64,000 bases of DNA from Candidatus Gastranaerophilales bacterium (GCA_944325005.1 CALUYO010000001.1:248001-312000); one strand, 5' to 3'; shown: positions 1 through 9,227, counted from the first letter of the stretch. A program made the numbers and translations. The notes: generated from the sequence alone by a model not told the origin.

Positions 1-1
1 T

Positions 2-877
2 GTTAAAGAGGTTAAAATAATAAGAGAACCTTTCAGACTCGCTTCACGTGATAGAAAACAGGAAGACACTGTAATAGAATTTGCCAACGGAGTTAAAATA
101 GGCGGAAATAACAAACCTGTTTCTATGGTTGGACCCTGCTCAGTAGAAGAAGATTATGACGGACTTATAAAAGTTGCGCTGGCCGCAAAAGAAATGGGAT
201 GCGAATTCCTACGTGGCGGAGCTTTTAAGCCGCGAACTTCTCCTTATGATTTTCAAGGGTACGGTGAAAAAGCATTAAAGTATTTGAAAAGAGCAAGCGA
301 AGAAACCGGCCTGTTGACTGTTTCAGAAGTTATGGATGCAGCTGATTTAGATATGATGTGTGAATACATTGATGTGCTTCAGATAGGTGCAAGAAATGTT
401 CAAAATTTTAAACTCCTTCATGCAGTCGGAAGATGCCGAAAACCGGTAATCTTAAAACGCGGTCTGGCAAGCACTATAAGAGAATTTTTGCTTGCTGCGG
501 AACATATTATGTATAACGGTAACCCAAATGTAATTCTTTGTGAGCGTGGCATAAGAAGTTTTGACAGCGCATTTACGCGTAACGTTATGGATATAGCATC
601 AATTCCTGTTATCAAAAAATATTCTCATCTTCCGATTATTGTTGACCCGAGCCACGGTACAGGCCAGAGATATTTAATTGAACCTATGGCAAAAGCAGGG
701 CTTGTTGTTGGGGCTGACGGTATAATGATTGAGGTTCACCACGACCCTGAAAATGCTCTGTCTGATGGTAAACAGAGCTTGCCAATTCCTATGTTTAAGG
801 AAGTTATGGGAAGAATTAATCAGTTTAATAACAGATTACATTACGAAAAAAACTGTTTGTCGGTCAATGTTGAATAG
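2..877 (+). CDS. aroF: 3-deoxy-7-phosphoheptulonate (DAHP) synthase, 5' truncated by window edge
   Basis: Catalyses the first step of the shikimate pathway, condensing phosphoenolpyruvate with erythrose 4-phosphate in the cytosol. The frame is open from base 2, and the residues before the first Met ([12 protein letters not shown], then FANGVKIGG) match the N-terminal linker of this family, so the true start lies outside the window. Visible family motifs are [22 protein letters not shown], the LKRG loop and DPSHGTG near the C-terminus. The layout fits the single-barrel type I-beta class of about 340 residues. It ends with TAG at 877, just before a hairpin terminator and the next gene's promoter. 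The family call is firm; the symbol could equally be aroG in other nomenclatures. Confidence 0.9.
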   Translation, partial: VKEVKIIREPFRLASRDRKQEDTVIEFANGVKIGGNNKPVSMVGPCSVEEDYDGLIKVALAAKEMGCEFLRGGAFKPRTSPYDFQGYGEKALKYLKRASEETGLLTVSEVMDAADLDMMCEYIDVLQIGARNVQNFKLLHAVGRCRKPVILKRGLASTIREFLLAAEHIMYNGNPNVILCERGIRSFDSAFTRNVMDIASIPVIKKYSHLPIIVDPSHGTGQRYLIEPMAKAGLVVGADGIMIEVHHDPENALSDGKQSLPIPMFKEVMGRINQFNNRLHYEKNCLSVNVE

Positions 878-884
878 TGCAATC

Positions 885-913
885 TTGAAAAAGAAAAAAC
901 TATCTGTTATAAT
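885..913 (+). promoter_or_regulatory. Promoter of pilin-like gene at 952
   Basis: TTGAAA at 885-890, a 17-bp spacer, TATAAT at 908-913. An AAAGGAG ribosome-binding site follows before ATG 952. Confidence 0.75.
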
Positions 914-935
914 TATTATAACAGATAGTTTTTTT
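898..935 (+). terminator. Intrinsic terminator after aroF
   Basis: A 14-bp perfect stem (898-911 with 917-930), a 5-nt loop and a T run. Its 5' half contains the -10 box of the next gene's promoter, so terminator and promoter share the same DNA. Confidence 0.75.
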
Positions 936-951
936 ATGAAAGGAGCGCTGT

Positions 952-1691
952 ATGAAAGATTTATTTAGGAATTCCGGGGGGGGGGCAGTTTAGCAGCTCC
1001 TAAAACAGGTTTTACACTTGCAGAGGTTCTGCTTACTCTTGGTATAATCGGAATAGTTTCCGCATTAACAATGCCGGTATTAATAGGAAATTACCAGAAG
1101 AGACAAACCGTAACGCAGTTGAAAAAAGTCTACTCTGAATTATCTCAAGCCGCTGCTATGGCTACTTTAACTTATGGAGATATGGAAAACTGGGACTATT
1201 CAATGGCAGGGCTGGATTTTTTTAACAAATATTTTACCTCCTTTATGAACATATCTCAAACTACAGTTGGAGATGTAAAAGATACAGGTATTACTTATCT
1301 TCAAGTATCAGGTAAGCCGGAAACAGGTTTAAAATTGATGAAAGATTCCGGTAATATAATAACTTTACCCTCCGGCTCACAAATTTTTGTTACTCCCGAA
1401 ATTAGCAGCACTAATATTGTCACATATAAAGCTTTTGGTGTTGATTTGAATGGCTTTAAAAAACCAAATAAATTTGGACGAGATTTATTTTTATTTTCGA
1501 TATCTAAAAAAGGAGTATTACCATATCATATGGATGATGGTGAGTCAACAGAAGTTGAGCGTGATAGAGACGAGCTTTTGAATGGACCGAGTGATCATAG
1601 TTATCAATGTAACAGAAGCGGACGCGGAATGTGGTGTGCCGCAGTAATAATGATGGATGGCTGGGAAATTAAAGATGATTATCCATGGTAA
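952..1691 (+). CDS. Pilin-like protein with G10 leader tract (frame OFF as assembled)
   Basis: A prepilin-type protein probably exported and processed by a PilD-type peptidase, then assembled in a type IV pilus or pseudopilus. The ATG at 952 has a good AAAGGAG site, but the G10 run at 976-985 sends the frame into TAG at 991. With 11 (or 8) G the frame runs through KTG|FTLAEVLLTLGIIGIVSA, the usual cleavage site and hydrophobic helix, to TAA at 1691. The mature part carries the VDLNGFKKPNKFGRDLF signature and ends in RSGRGMWCAAV...DDYPW. It is closely related in patches to the gene at 9400-10131. It ends directly against the convergent mutL stop. Status: phase-variable gene or misassembled tract; not a decayed gene, since the rest is intact. 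Confidence 0.8.
974..1001 (+). repeat. Poly-G leader element 1 (G10)
   Basis: Ten G at 976-985 followed by CAGTTTAGCAGCTCCT, which fits the family consensus CRNNYTANNAGCTCCT. The pilin gene is on the same (+) strand. Needs one more G to be in frame. Confidence 0.9.
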
Positions 1692-3467
1692 TTATGCATT
1701 TCTCTGGAAAAATCCTGCAATTTCCTTATGCGGGAAAAATTTTACAATCGGACGTCCATGAGGACAGGTGTAAGGCATTTCTGTTGTTCGCCATTTTTTT
1801 ACAATTTCCTGCATCTGCCATGTTGAAAGCTTTTGTCCTGCTTTAACAGATGCTTTGCAGGCTGTTGTTATGAGAATTTTTTCTTCAAGCCGGTCAATAT
1901 TACCGTCGATATTTTCTAAAATGTCAGCAAGAATTTCTTTTGGATTTACTTTTGCTATCATCTGCGGAACTTTCCTGAATATCAGTTCATTGTCTTTCAA
2001 AAATTCTATACCGAAACCGAATTTTTCAAACTTATCAATATTTTCTTTAATAAGTTCGGCCTCTGTACTTGAAACGGGTACAACATCTGATACGAAAAGC
2101 ATTTGCGAAACAATATTTTTTTCGGACATTAATTTTTCATAAATATAGCGTTCTTCTGCTATATGCTGATCAATAATTTCCATACCGTCGTCTTTTTCTA
2201 CAATAATATAAGTATTTTTGTACTGCCCTACAATGTTTTCTTCCGGTTCCGCCTCCTTTTCAACAGGCACAAAAAACTGTTTCTGTTCGTTATTTTCTTC
2301 CTTAGACCGGACAATTTCCCTCTTTTCCATAATTTTGTCCGAAACATAGACTGTGTCATTTTGTTTATCAAAGAAAATTTCTCCAGTGCTTTCAAGTTTT
2401 GGCTGGACAAAGTCAATTACATTTGTTGTTACCGGTTCAGCTGACATAACAGGTTCTTTCATTATTGTTTGACTTTCAACGTAATTTGAAAGACCGGCCT
2501 GAATTGAAGTATAAATAAAGTTAAATACCTGATTTGTATTTTTGTAACGTACTTCTTTTTTAGTCGGATGAACATTTACGTCCACATCGGACGGCAAAAT
2601 TTCTAAATTCAGCACTACAAAAGGATATTTACCGCTTGCAATAAGGCTTTTGTAAGCAGTGTCAATAGCTTTTTGGAATACAGGACATTTAACTGTCCTT
2701 GAATTTATATAAATATGGTAGCTTTTTTTACTGGAACGGGTGTAATCCGGTGTGCTTACATAACCGCTGATTTTTAATCCGGAGAGTTTATCTGTTTTTA
2801 ACACTTCTTTAAGGTTTGATATAACATCTGAAGAATAAACTTCTTTTATAGTTTGGAGAAGATTATTCTGTCCGGACGTTTTAAGCATTGTTTTCCCGTT
2901 TTTCTTTAATTCAAAAGAGCATTCAGGATGTGCAAGAGAAATTGATTGAACAAGCTCCTGTATGTATGAAAATTCGGTGTTCGGACTTTTTAAAAACTTT
3001 AGACGCGCAGGGATATTGTAGAATAAATCTTTAATATCCATAATTGTACCGATGGCACAGCCTGTTTCGGTATATTTAACTTCTGAATTTTCACATTTGA
3101 CTTTTGTTCCTGTCTCAAAATCTGCAGTTCGTGTTGTACAGGTTAATTTTGATATTGAAATTATGCTGGAAAGAGCTTCCCCTCTGAAGCCAAGCGTATG
3201 AATATCAAATAAATCTTCATCATTTGCAATTTTGCTTGTGGCGTGTTTTGAGAATGCAAGCATAATATCATCTGGATGAATTCCGCACCCGTTATCCGCA
3301 ACTCTTATATCACGACAGTCATTTGTAATTTCAACACTTATTTTGGTTGCGCCTGCATCAACAGAGTTTTCAACAAGTTCTTTAACAACCGATGCCGGAC
3401 GCTCAATAACTTCCCCTGCAGCAATTTGATTTATAAGATGTTTTGATAGTTGTTTAATTCTTGCCAT
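1692..3467 (-). CDS. mutL: DNA mismatch repair protein MutL
   Basis: ATPase and matchmaker of methyl-independent mismatch repair, acting with MutS. The N-terminal GHKL ATPase shows ELVENSVDAG, DNGCGI and TLGFRGEAL. The C-terminal half carries DQHIAEERYIYE (metal-dependent endonuclease motif), ACKASVKAG and CPHGRP, so this is the nicking type found in bacteria without MutH. I place the start at Met 3467 (MARIKQLS) behind AGGGAG rather than nine codons upstream. About 591 residues, normal for the family. Its stop abuts the stop of the convergent pilin-like gene with no spacer. Mismatch repair normally restrains homopolymer slippage, so this gene bears on the G tracts nearby. Confidence 0.95.
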   Translation of the reverse strand: MARIKQLSKHLINQIAAGEVIERPASVVKELVENSVDAGATKISVEITNDCRDIRVADNGCGIHPDDIMLAFSKHATSKIANDEDLFDIHTLGFRGEALSSIISISKLTCTTRTADFETGTKVKCENSEVKYTETGCAIGTIMDIKDLFYNIPARLKFLKSPNTEFSYIQELVQSISLAHPECSFELKKNGKTMLKTSGQNNLLQTIKEVYSSDVISNLKEVLKTDKLSGLKISGYVSTPDYTRSSKKSYHIYINSRTVKCPVFQKAIDTAYKSLIASGKYPFVVLNLEILPSDVDVNVHPTKKEVRYKNTNQVFNFIYTSIQAGLSNYVESQTIMKEPVMSAEPVTTNVIDFVQPKLESTGEIFFDKQNDTVYVSDKIMEKREIVRSKEENNEQKQFFVPVEKEAEPEENIVGQYKNTYIIVEKDDGMEIIDQHIAEERYIYEKLMSEKNIVSQMLFVSDVVPVSSTEAELIKENIDKFEKFGFGIEFLKDNELIFRKVPQMIAKVNPKEILADILENIDGNIDRLEEKILITTACKASVKAGQKLSTWQMQEIVKKWRTTEMPYTCPHGRPIVKFFPHKEIAGFFQRNA

Positions 3468-3591
3468 ACCTTGCTCCCTCAATCTTTCTCTCAATCTACA
3501 TCAAACACAAATTCATCTAAATGTTTGATTACAAATTTGAAACATTTCTATAAGATACAATAAAGATAATTTTTTATAGGGAGAGAAAGAC

Positions 3592-4461
3592 TTGGTAAGA
3601 GCTAGAATTAACACAAAAGTAAAACCTTCAAAAGCTGATTTGCAGGTTGTTAAACCTGTTAAAACCACAAAATACAGTGATATTGATTTAAATAATTGGA
3701 AAGCGTATGATCATGTTAAAACTGATACGTTGTGGGAATTCCCGACACGTTTAAGGGAAGGTGGACATTCAAACGAATACCACGGGAATTATATTCCGCA
3801 GATTGCACAGCAGCTTTATGAGCGGTTCACCAAGAAAAATGATGTTGTTCTTGATCTTTTTTTCGGTTCCGGAACTTCCGGTATTGAAGCTATAAATATG
3901 GGCAGGCGCTGTATTGGAGTAGAGCTTAAAGAAGAGCTTGCTGAAAGTGTATCCGAAAAATTTACTCCAAAGCAGCTTGTAACAGATGTTAGAATTATTT
4001 GCGCTGACTCGGCTTCAGAAACTGTTAAAGAAAAAGTTCAGGCAAGCCTTGATATTATGCGGGAAGAAAAGGCTCAATTCTTAATCCTTCATCCGCCTTA
4101 TGACGATATTATCAAGTTCTCAGATAAAAAAGAAGATTTGTCTAATTGTGATACAACAGAAGAATTTTATGACCTGTTTGAAAAAGTTGCTAAAAACGGC
4201 TACGATATGCTTGAAAAAGGTCGTTTTGCCGCATTGATTATCGGTGACAGCTATAAAAATTCCGAAGTTCAGCCATTAGGCTTTGAATGTATGGCAAGAA
4301 TGATGAAATTCGGTTTCAGACTTAAAGGTATAATTGTAAAGGATATTCAGGGTAACGAACGTGCCAAAGGCAAAACCGCAAATCTATGGCGTTACAGGGC
4401 GCTTGCAGGCGGATTCTTTATATTTAAACATGAATATGTAATGATCTTTCAAAAAGTGTAA
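3592..4461 (+). CDS. Orphan DNA methyltransferase (N4-cytosine/N6-adenine class)
   Basis: A Rossmann-type SAM-dependent DNA methylase of about 289 residues. The SAM-binding motif DLFFGSGTSG is clear around residue 89, and the catalytic motif IV is LHPPYDD, a variant of the usual (D/N/S)PPY with His in the first place. TTG start at 3592 behind GGGAGAGAAAG; no better Met in frame. No restriction endonuclease or specificity subunit lies beside it, so it is an orphan that could act in regulation or strand marking. It is transcribed divergently from mutL. The recognition sequence cannot be read from the protein. Confidence 0.75.
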   Translation: MVRARINTKVKPSKADLQVVKPVKTTKYSDIDLNNWKAYDHVKTDTLWEFPTRLREGGHSNEYHGNYIPQIAQQLYERFTKKNDVVLDLFFGSGTSGIEAINMGRRCIGVELKEELAESVSEKFTPKQLVTDVRIICADSASETVKEKVQASLDIMREEKAQFLILHPPYDDIIKFSDKKEDLSNCDTTEEFYDLFEKVAKNGYDMLEKGRFAALIIGDSYKNSEVQPLGFECMARMMKFGFRLKGIIVKDIQGNERAKGKTANLWRYRALAGGFFIFKHEYVMIFQKV

Positions 4462-4465
4462 GTCA

Positions 4466-5392
4466 TCATATTATAGTTATTCTGAAAATATTTTTTCCGA
4501 CAGTGGCTTTTGAGAGATTTTTTACAAATTTTGTAAAATCTTTTGCGTATTTCCCGTCTAAAATATTAATTCTTATAACTTTATCTTTATTCTCTTTTAT
4601 GAAATTCAGAGTACCGCCGATTATATCGTCATGAGGAATTTTATGTCCCCATTCAAGAGTTGATGATATTTTATTTCTTAAAAGATAAGTGTAAAGATAC
4701 TCTTTTTTATTAGTCAGTTTCTTTCTTAAAATCGACTGTGACAATTCTTTTTCACTCGGGCTGACAGACTGTTTGTCTAAAAATTTATTTTCTTCTATAT
4801 ACTTCAGAATTCCATATCTTTTTATAATTTCTTTTTCGCTTATGCCGAACAAAGTAGGTTGTTTTAAAAATGCATTTAGGATATCCGAAGTCGAAATATT
4901 TAATTTATTTGAAATTGTATAAACTTTTCTCTTTATTGTTTCAGGTTTTGTAGTAAAAATAGATGCATTATCTAATGCACAATGTAAATATTTCTCTGCG
5001 GAAAGCCCATAATTTTCAAACAATTTTACAGTAGACCTGATATTTTTTTCTATTGTATCCGGGGAACATGAAAATAAGTTCGGGTAATGTAATGCGGATT
5101 TGAGATATTGTTCTGTTGTAAGACCTTCTTTTTTGAATCTTTTTGCAGCTTCCCGAATGTTATATTCCATTGTGTCTGGTTTTTGTACCAGAAGAAAAGG
5201 ATGCTGTTTTGAGAGTTCAAGGCATTTTGTATAATCAAGGCCTTCTTCTGCAAATCTGTCAGCAAGGCCTTGAATATTGGCTATATTTACTTCTGTCAGT
5301 CTGCCTGCATCTATACGTTTTGAGTAATCTTTTCTGAATTTTGCAGTGTTTCCGCTAAATGTAATATTGTTTGTGAATAAAGTTACTTGCAT
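4466..5392 (-). CDS. Helical-repeat protein with mTERF-like repeats
   Basis: Function unknown. 308 residues with at least four degenerate repeats of about 36-39 residues, each of the form P-x-L-F/L, then P-x-T-I/M, then N-I, then G-L-(S/T). Examples are HPFLLVQKPDTM, YPNLFSCSPDTIEKNI and QPTLFGISEKEI. The spacing and the Pro/Leu-Phe pattern recall mTERF solenoid repeats, which are mainly known from eukaryotic organelle nucleic-acid-binding proteins. The N-terminus carries NNITFSGN, a short motif shared with other unknown proteins here. No clear ribosome-binding site precedes the ATG; TACACT lies only 4 nt upstream, so the mRNA may be leaderless. The C-terminal third has no repeats. Confidence 0.6.
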   Translation of the reverse strand: MQVTLFTNNITFSGNTAKFRKDYSKRIDAGRLTEVNIANIQGLADRFAEEGLDYTKCLELSKQHPFLLVQKPDTMEYNIREAAKRFKKEGLTTEQYLKSALHYPNLFSCSPDTIEKNIRSTVKLFENYGLSAEKYLHCALDNASIFTTKPETIKRKVYTISNKLNISTSDILNAFLKQPTLFGISEKEIIKRYGILKYIEENKFLDKQSVSPSEKELSQSILRKKLTNKKEYLYTYLLRNKISSTLEWGHKIPHDDIIGGTLNFIKENKDKVIRINILDGKYAKDFTKFVKNLSKATVGKNIFRITII

Positions 5393-5424
5393 ATAGAGTG
5401 TAAAACAGGTAAAAAATTTTTTTG

Positions 5425-6891
5425 CTATATTTTTAAATTTTTTACAACACGCTGCATAAGGTCGTTCCAGCTTTCTTTTTTCCCGAGCCTGAAAAGTTTA
5501 ACACTGTCATACCAGTCACAGTGGGTTAAGTCCATGTGCCATCGCCAATTGTAGTTATAGGGTAAAAGTACAATGCAAGGTTTTCCCATAGCTCCTGCAA
5601 GATGAGCGAGTGATGTATCACTGCATATTACAAGATCAATATTCGCAAGAGCTCCTGCAGTGTATGAAAAATCCTTAAAACTCTCACTTAAATCCGTGAT
5701 GTCATATTTGGATGCCAGTTTTTGAAATTCTTCAGAACCCTCAAATGTTTGAGCAGAATATATTTTTACATTGTCAAGGTCAAAAAGCGGTGCAAATGCT
5801 TCTACATTAATTACTCTGTCTGTTTCGTAGTATGTATTCCCCTGCCATTTGATTGCAATTTTAAATTTGTCGTTGTCAAAAAATTTATCTTTAAAATATT
5901 TGATTTTTTCAGGCGTTGCTTTTAAGTATTTGTCGTGATGAATGAATATATCTTCATTACTAAGCCCGAGCACGTAAGGCAGGCTTAAAAAAGGAATATG
6001 ATAGTCAAAATCCATTTTATCTTCTTCATAGAACAAGTTCATTATTTCAAGTTCGGGGAAGTTATCTTTAAACAGTTGAACTAGGGCTTTTTGAGGTTTT
6101 AAGATTATTTTTTTGCAACGTTTTTGCAATTCCGGAATATATCTTGCAAACATTAGCATATCCCCGAAGCCGGCTTCATAATATGTATACAGAGTTTTAT
6201 CGGAGATATCTTCGCCTTTCCATAGTTGTTTTTGTTTCATTAAGTTCGGGTATGTTACTTCCTGTGAGGTTATTGCTGTTCCGCGGCAGAGACGGTTTTC
6301 AAAGTACTTTGTTCCGGTTTCGTAATCCTTAATTCTGAAATAAGCAAGCGAGAGAAAATAAAGTACTTCCTGATCATCAGGTTTAATTTCAAGGCATTTT
6401 TTGAAATATTCAATTGCTTTTTCGGGTTTGTTAAGAAAAAGATATAAGCTGGCAAGATTATAGCAAGCTTTTTCAGAATGTGGATTAATTTCAAGAGCTT
6501 TCAGGTAAGCCAGTTCAGATTTTTCATATTCTATATTATTCTTATAAGCAAGCGCCAGCAGAAAGTATATTTCAAATCCGCAGTTGAGAGTTGAGCAGGC
6601 CTCTTCAAGGGTTTTAATTTCGGTCTTGTAATCTTTTTTGGCTTCATATACTCTTGCAAGATTTTCATAAAAATAAGCGTCTTTGTTACATGAAATCGCT
6701 TTTTTTATATAATCTTCCGCTAATTTAGTATTCCCTTTTGTAAGGTATATAATACCCAGAAGATTCATAATTTCCGCATTATCGGGCTCTGCTTTCAAAA
6801 TTATTTTATAAGCTTTTTCGGCCTCATCAAGCTGTCCGATTCTGTGCAGTTTAAAAGCAATATTAAAATTTTCTCTATTTGTGTCGTTCAC
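5425..6891 (-). CDS. TPR protein with C-terminal glycosyltransferase-like domain
   Basis: The N-terminal half (about residues 1-210) is built of tetratricopeptide repeats (for example NPHSEKACYNLASLYLFLNK). The C-terminal half resembles the GT9/heptosyltransferase-like domain found in TPR-glycosyltransferases, with DLVICSDTSLAHLAGAMGKP, then LLPYNYNWRWHMD and a WYDSVKLFR block. A role in transferring sugar to protein or glycan is likely, but donor and acceptor are unknown. 488 residues, no signal peptide seen. It lies upstream of the helical-repeat gene in the same direction with a 32-bp gap. Confidence 0.75.
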   Translation of the reverse strand: MNDTNRENFNIAFKLHRIGQLDEAEKAYKIILKAEPDNAEIMNLLGIIYLTKGNTKLAEDYIKKAISCNKDAYFYENLARVYEAKKDYKTEIKTLEEACSTLNCGFEIYFLLALAYKNNIEYEKSELAYLKALEINPHSEKACYNLASLYLFLNKPEKAIEYFKKCLEIKPDDQEVLYFLSLAYFRIKDYETGTKYFENRLCRGTAITSQEVTYPNLMKQKQLWKGEDISDKTLYTYYEAGFGDMLMFARYIPELQKRCKKIILKPQKALVQLFKDNFPELEIMNLFYEEDKMDFDYHIPFLSLPYVLGLSNEDIFIHHDKYLKATPEKIKYFKDKFFDNDKFKIAIKWQGNTYYETDRVINVEAFAPLFDLDNVKIYSAQTFEGSEEFQKLASKYDITDLSESFKDFSYTAGALANIDLVICSDTSLAHLAGAMGKPCIVLLPYNYNWRWHMDLTHCDWYDSVKLFRLGKKESWNDLMQRVVKNLKI

Positions 6892-7215
6892 AAGCTAATT
6901 ATACTTGATAAGTCCCAAAAAGCAAAAAATCTCATGCATTTAAAGGATAAAATATTCTAAAATGTAGTTTATCCTGATAATATACATCAAGACCATGCCT
7001 AAAACATCTAAAGGCATGGCGTAAAAGAGACAATATTACAAAATATTAACCAAACTTGAAGAAATGTTAAATGCGCTGAAATCATGATGAAATCATGGTT
7101 TCAGGGAAAAAATGAAAGCGGAGGAAAGGTTGAAAATAAAAAAGTTGTCCCCGTCTGATGTATAGAGTACAATTAATAATATATTCAACTTCTTGTAGAG
7201 GTAGGATGATTATTT
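6892..7215. other. Intergenic spacer with two hairpins and yggS promoter
   Basis: A gene-free stretch of 324 bp between divergent genes. It holds an 8-bp stem CCATGCCT/AGGCATGG (6993-7019), a second 9-bp stem with one wobble pair (7078-7102), and TTGTCC-17-TACAAT (7145-7173) before yggS. The hairpins have no T run, so I read them as possible leader structures, not terminators. No open frame of note. Confidence 0.5.
7145..7173 (+). promoter_or_regulatory. Promoter of yggS-sepF
   Basis: TTGTCC, 17-bp spacer, TACAAT, then a TAGAGGTAGG ribosome-binding region ahead of ATG 7216. Confidence 0.55.
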
Positions 7216-7881
7216 ATGCAAGATACGGTAAAAAACAATCTTTTACAAATACAGGAAGATATTGCACCTTATAAACCGAATATTATTGCAGTTACAAAGT
7301 ATTTTGACGAAAGTGCTATAATTGAAGCTTATAATGCAGGCTTAAGGGACTTCGCAGAATCAAGAGTAATTGAGGCAGTTAAGAAGATTAACAATCTTCC
7401 GGCGGATGTAAAAAGTAATTCAAAATTTCATTTTATAGGCCACCTTCAAACTAATAAGGTTAAAAAGGCTATAGGAACTTTTGATTACATACATTCCGTG
7501 GATTCATATAAACTTGCAAAAGTTATATCGGATGAAGCTTCTAATGCGGGAAAAATCCAAAACATTCTTCTTCAAGTTAATAATGCTGAAGAGGAACAAA
7601 AGTTCGGTTTTTCCAAAAGTGAAATTTTCGACGTTTTTATCTCAATAAAATCGCTTCCTGGTATAAATATTTCTGGTTTGATGAATATGGCTCCCCTTGG
7701 GGCTTCAGAGGATGAGTTAAACAGACTGTTTGAAGAGATTGCACTTATAAAAAACAGACTGGAAAATAAGTTTAACTATCCGTTAGAGGAGTTGTCTATG
7801 GGAATGAGTCAGGATTATAAAATTGCGGTAAAATACGGTGCAACTATGTTAAGAATAGGTAGAAAATTATTTATAAAGTAA
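7216..7881 (+). CDS. yggS: Pyridoxal phosphate homeostasis protein, YggS family
   Basis: A PLP-binding TIM-barrel protein thought to buffer free PLP in the cytosol. 221 residues, as usual. Motifs include the PLP-lysine segment IIAVTKYF near residue 27, FHFIGHLQTNK, ISGLMNMAPLG and the ending LSMGMSQDYKIAVKYGATMLRIGR, all family hallmarks. It precedes sepF by 19 bp in one operon, an arrangement common in Cyanobacteria and Firmicutes division clusters. Confidence 0.95.
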   Translation: MQDTVKNNLLQIQEDIAPYKPNIIAVTKYFDESAIIEAYNAGLRDFAESRVIEAVKKINNLPADVKSNSKFHFIGHLQTNKVKKAIGTFDYIHSVDSYKLAKVISDEASNAGKIQNILLQVNNAEEEQKFGFSKSEIFDVFISIKSLPGINISGLMNMAPLGASEDELNRLFEEIALIKNRLENKFNYPLEELSMGMSQDYKIAVKYGATMLRIGRKLFIK

Positions 7882-7900
7882 GATAAACGGAGGAAAAACG

Positions 7901-8401
7901 GTGGCAGTAGTAACAGACAAAATTAAATCAGTAGTAGATTTTTTGGTAAAAGGATTTGAACCAAGAGAGACAATTTTTGATGAAATGGCTCAGGAAATTG
8001 ATGAAGATTATCCGGTTCAGGACAATCTTGCAATTGATCCTGCTTATTCATATCAATCTCAGGCAGATAAACCAAGTGAATTGAAAGTTGTTAACCATCC
8101 TAATTTTAAGGGTTATGAAGTAAAAGTTATGGAGCCCCGCTCTTTTGAAGATGCTGCTACTATTGTTCAACATCTTAGAAATCGCAAAACAATCGTTTTA
8201 AACCTTCATCTTTTAGATAAAGAGCAATCTCAAAGAACTATTGACTTTGTTTGCGGTGCTGCTCATGCTCTTGACGGTAAACCGCAAAAAGTCGGTGATC
8301 TTGTATTTGTCTTCACTCCGAGCAACGTTACTTTGTCTGTTGACGTTAATGCTAACCAGAATAAATTTAATGACTCATTGTGGAGAGCTCCTTTACAGTA
8401 G
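7901..8401 (+). CDS. sepF: Cell division protein SepF
   Basis: Membrane-associated partner of FtsZ that bundles protofilaments at the division site. GTG start at 7901 behind GGAGGAAAAACG. The N-terminus MAVVTDKIKSVVDFLVKGF is an amphipathic membrane anchor; an acidic linker follows, then the conserved SepF core (KVMEPRSFEDAATIVQHLRNRKTIVLNL, VCGAAHALDGKPQKVG, VFVFTPSNV). 166 residues. ftsZ lies about 3.5 kb downstream on the same strand, separated by pilin-like genes. Confidence 0.93.
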   Translation: MAVVTDKIKSVVDFLVKGFEPRETIFDEMAQEIDEDYPVQDNLAIDPAYSYQSQADKPSELKVVNHPNFKGYEVKVMEPRSFEDAATIVQHLRNRKTIVLNLHLLDKEQSQRTIDFVCGAAHALDGKPQKVGDLVFVFTPSNVTLSVDVNANQNKFNDSLWRAPLQ

Positions 8402-8439
8402 TCAAAATTAATATGAGAAAGAGAGAGATAGTTGAATAG

Positions 8440-8464
8440 GAGGCATTTATTGCCTCTTTTTTTT
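8440..8464 (+). terminator. Intrinsic terminator after sepF
   Basis: GAGGCA/TGCCTC stem, 5-nt loop, then eight T. Confidence 0.85.
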
Positions 8465-8466
8465 AG

Positions 8467-8495
8467 TTGAAAAAAACAAAAAAAAGTGTTATACT
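8467..8495 (+). promoter_or_regulatory. Promoter of pilin-like gene at 8531
   Basis: TTGAAA, 17-bp spacer, TATACT, then AAAGGAG before ATG 8531. Confidence 0.7.
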
Positions 8496-8530
8496 TATAA
8501 AGTAGCTGGAAGTAATATAAAGGAGCAAAT

Positions 8531-9216
8531 ATGAAACAATTATTGAGATTTGAGAGTCGGGGGGGGGGCGAAATTTAAGCTCCTGTAATGCTTTTACCCT
8601 TGCAGAGGTTTTGGTGACACTGGGTATAATCGGTATTGTTGCTGCAATAACAATTCCTGGACTGATAGCTAATTATCAGAAAAAAGTTTTGATAAGTCAA
8701 TTCAAAAAAAGCTACTCAAATTTATCAAATGCACTCAATTTGGTGCAAGCAGAGAACGGTATTGTGTATGAATGTTATAATACAGGTTTTGGAAATTATC
8801 ATCTTGAAGAATGTAACATGTTTTTTGAGGATTATTTAAAAAAAATAAATATTATAAAAGAATGTACCGGCTGGAAAAATAATTGCCATCCGAAATATAA
8901 AACAAAATCAGAAGTTTTGGCTGCAGGCGGAGAAGTGAATAATTCTGCATGTTCATTTGATATTGATTCTTATACTACTTATTATACATTATCCGACGGC
9001 TCATTATTAGTTTTACAAAATAATACTAACATTCAGCATATGGTATTTCCGTTAGTTGACGTTAACGGGATGAAAGGTCCTAATAAATGGGGGTATGATC
9101 TTTATATGCTGACTTTTCACCGTAATAATGAAGAACAGAATGTTATATTATCTAATAATGTTTGTGCAATGAAAGAAAAAGGAGGAATGTATATTAAAGA
9201 CGTTTTAGCAGAGTAA
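8531..9216 (+). CDS. Pilin-like protein with G10 leader tract (frame OFF as assembled)
   Basis: Prepilin-type protein. ATG 8531 follows AAAGGAG, but ten G at 8559-8568 lead into TAA at 8576. With 11 or 8 G the leader reads on through LSSCNA|FTLAEVLVTLGIIGIVAAI and the gene is open to 9216. The mature protein has Cys residues that could form disulfides (VYECYNTG, KECTGWKNNC) and the signature VDVNGMKGPNKWGYDLY. Diverged from the other paralogues over the C-terminal half. No terminator follows; the next promoter begins 11 bp after the stop. Confidence 0.8.
8557..8584 (+). repeat. Poly-G leader element 2 (G10)
   Basis: Ten G at 8559-8568, flank CGAAATTTAAGCTCCT. Gene on the + strand; one G short of frame. 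Confidence 0.9.
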
Positions 9217-9227
9217 AAGCTAAGTTG

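Noticed and set aside
729-968. Small plus-strand frame across the aroF end, terminator and pilin start
   Set aside because: Out of frame with aroF and spans a terminator and promoter.
8531-8584. Base pairing between AGGAGC of the ribosome-binding site and GCTCCT of the element flank as the general mechanism
   Set aside because: The pairing works for genes at 952, 8531 and 34700, but in the minus-strand genes the element is inverted and gives AGGAGC instead, and elements 3 and 7 lack TCCT.
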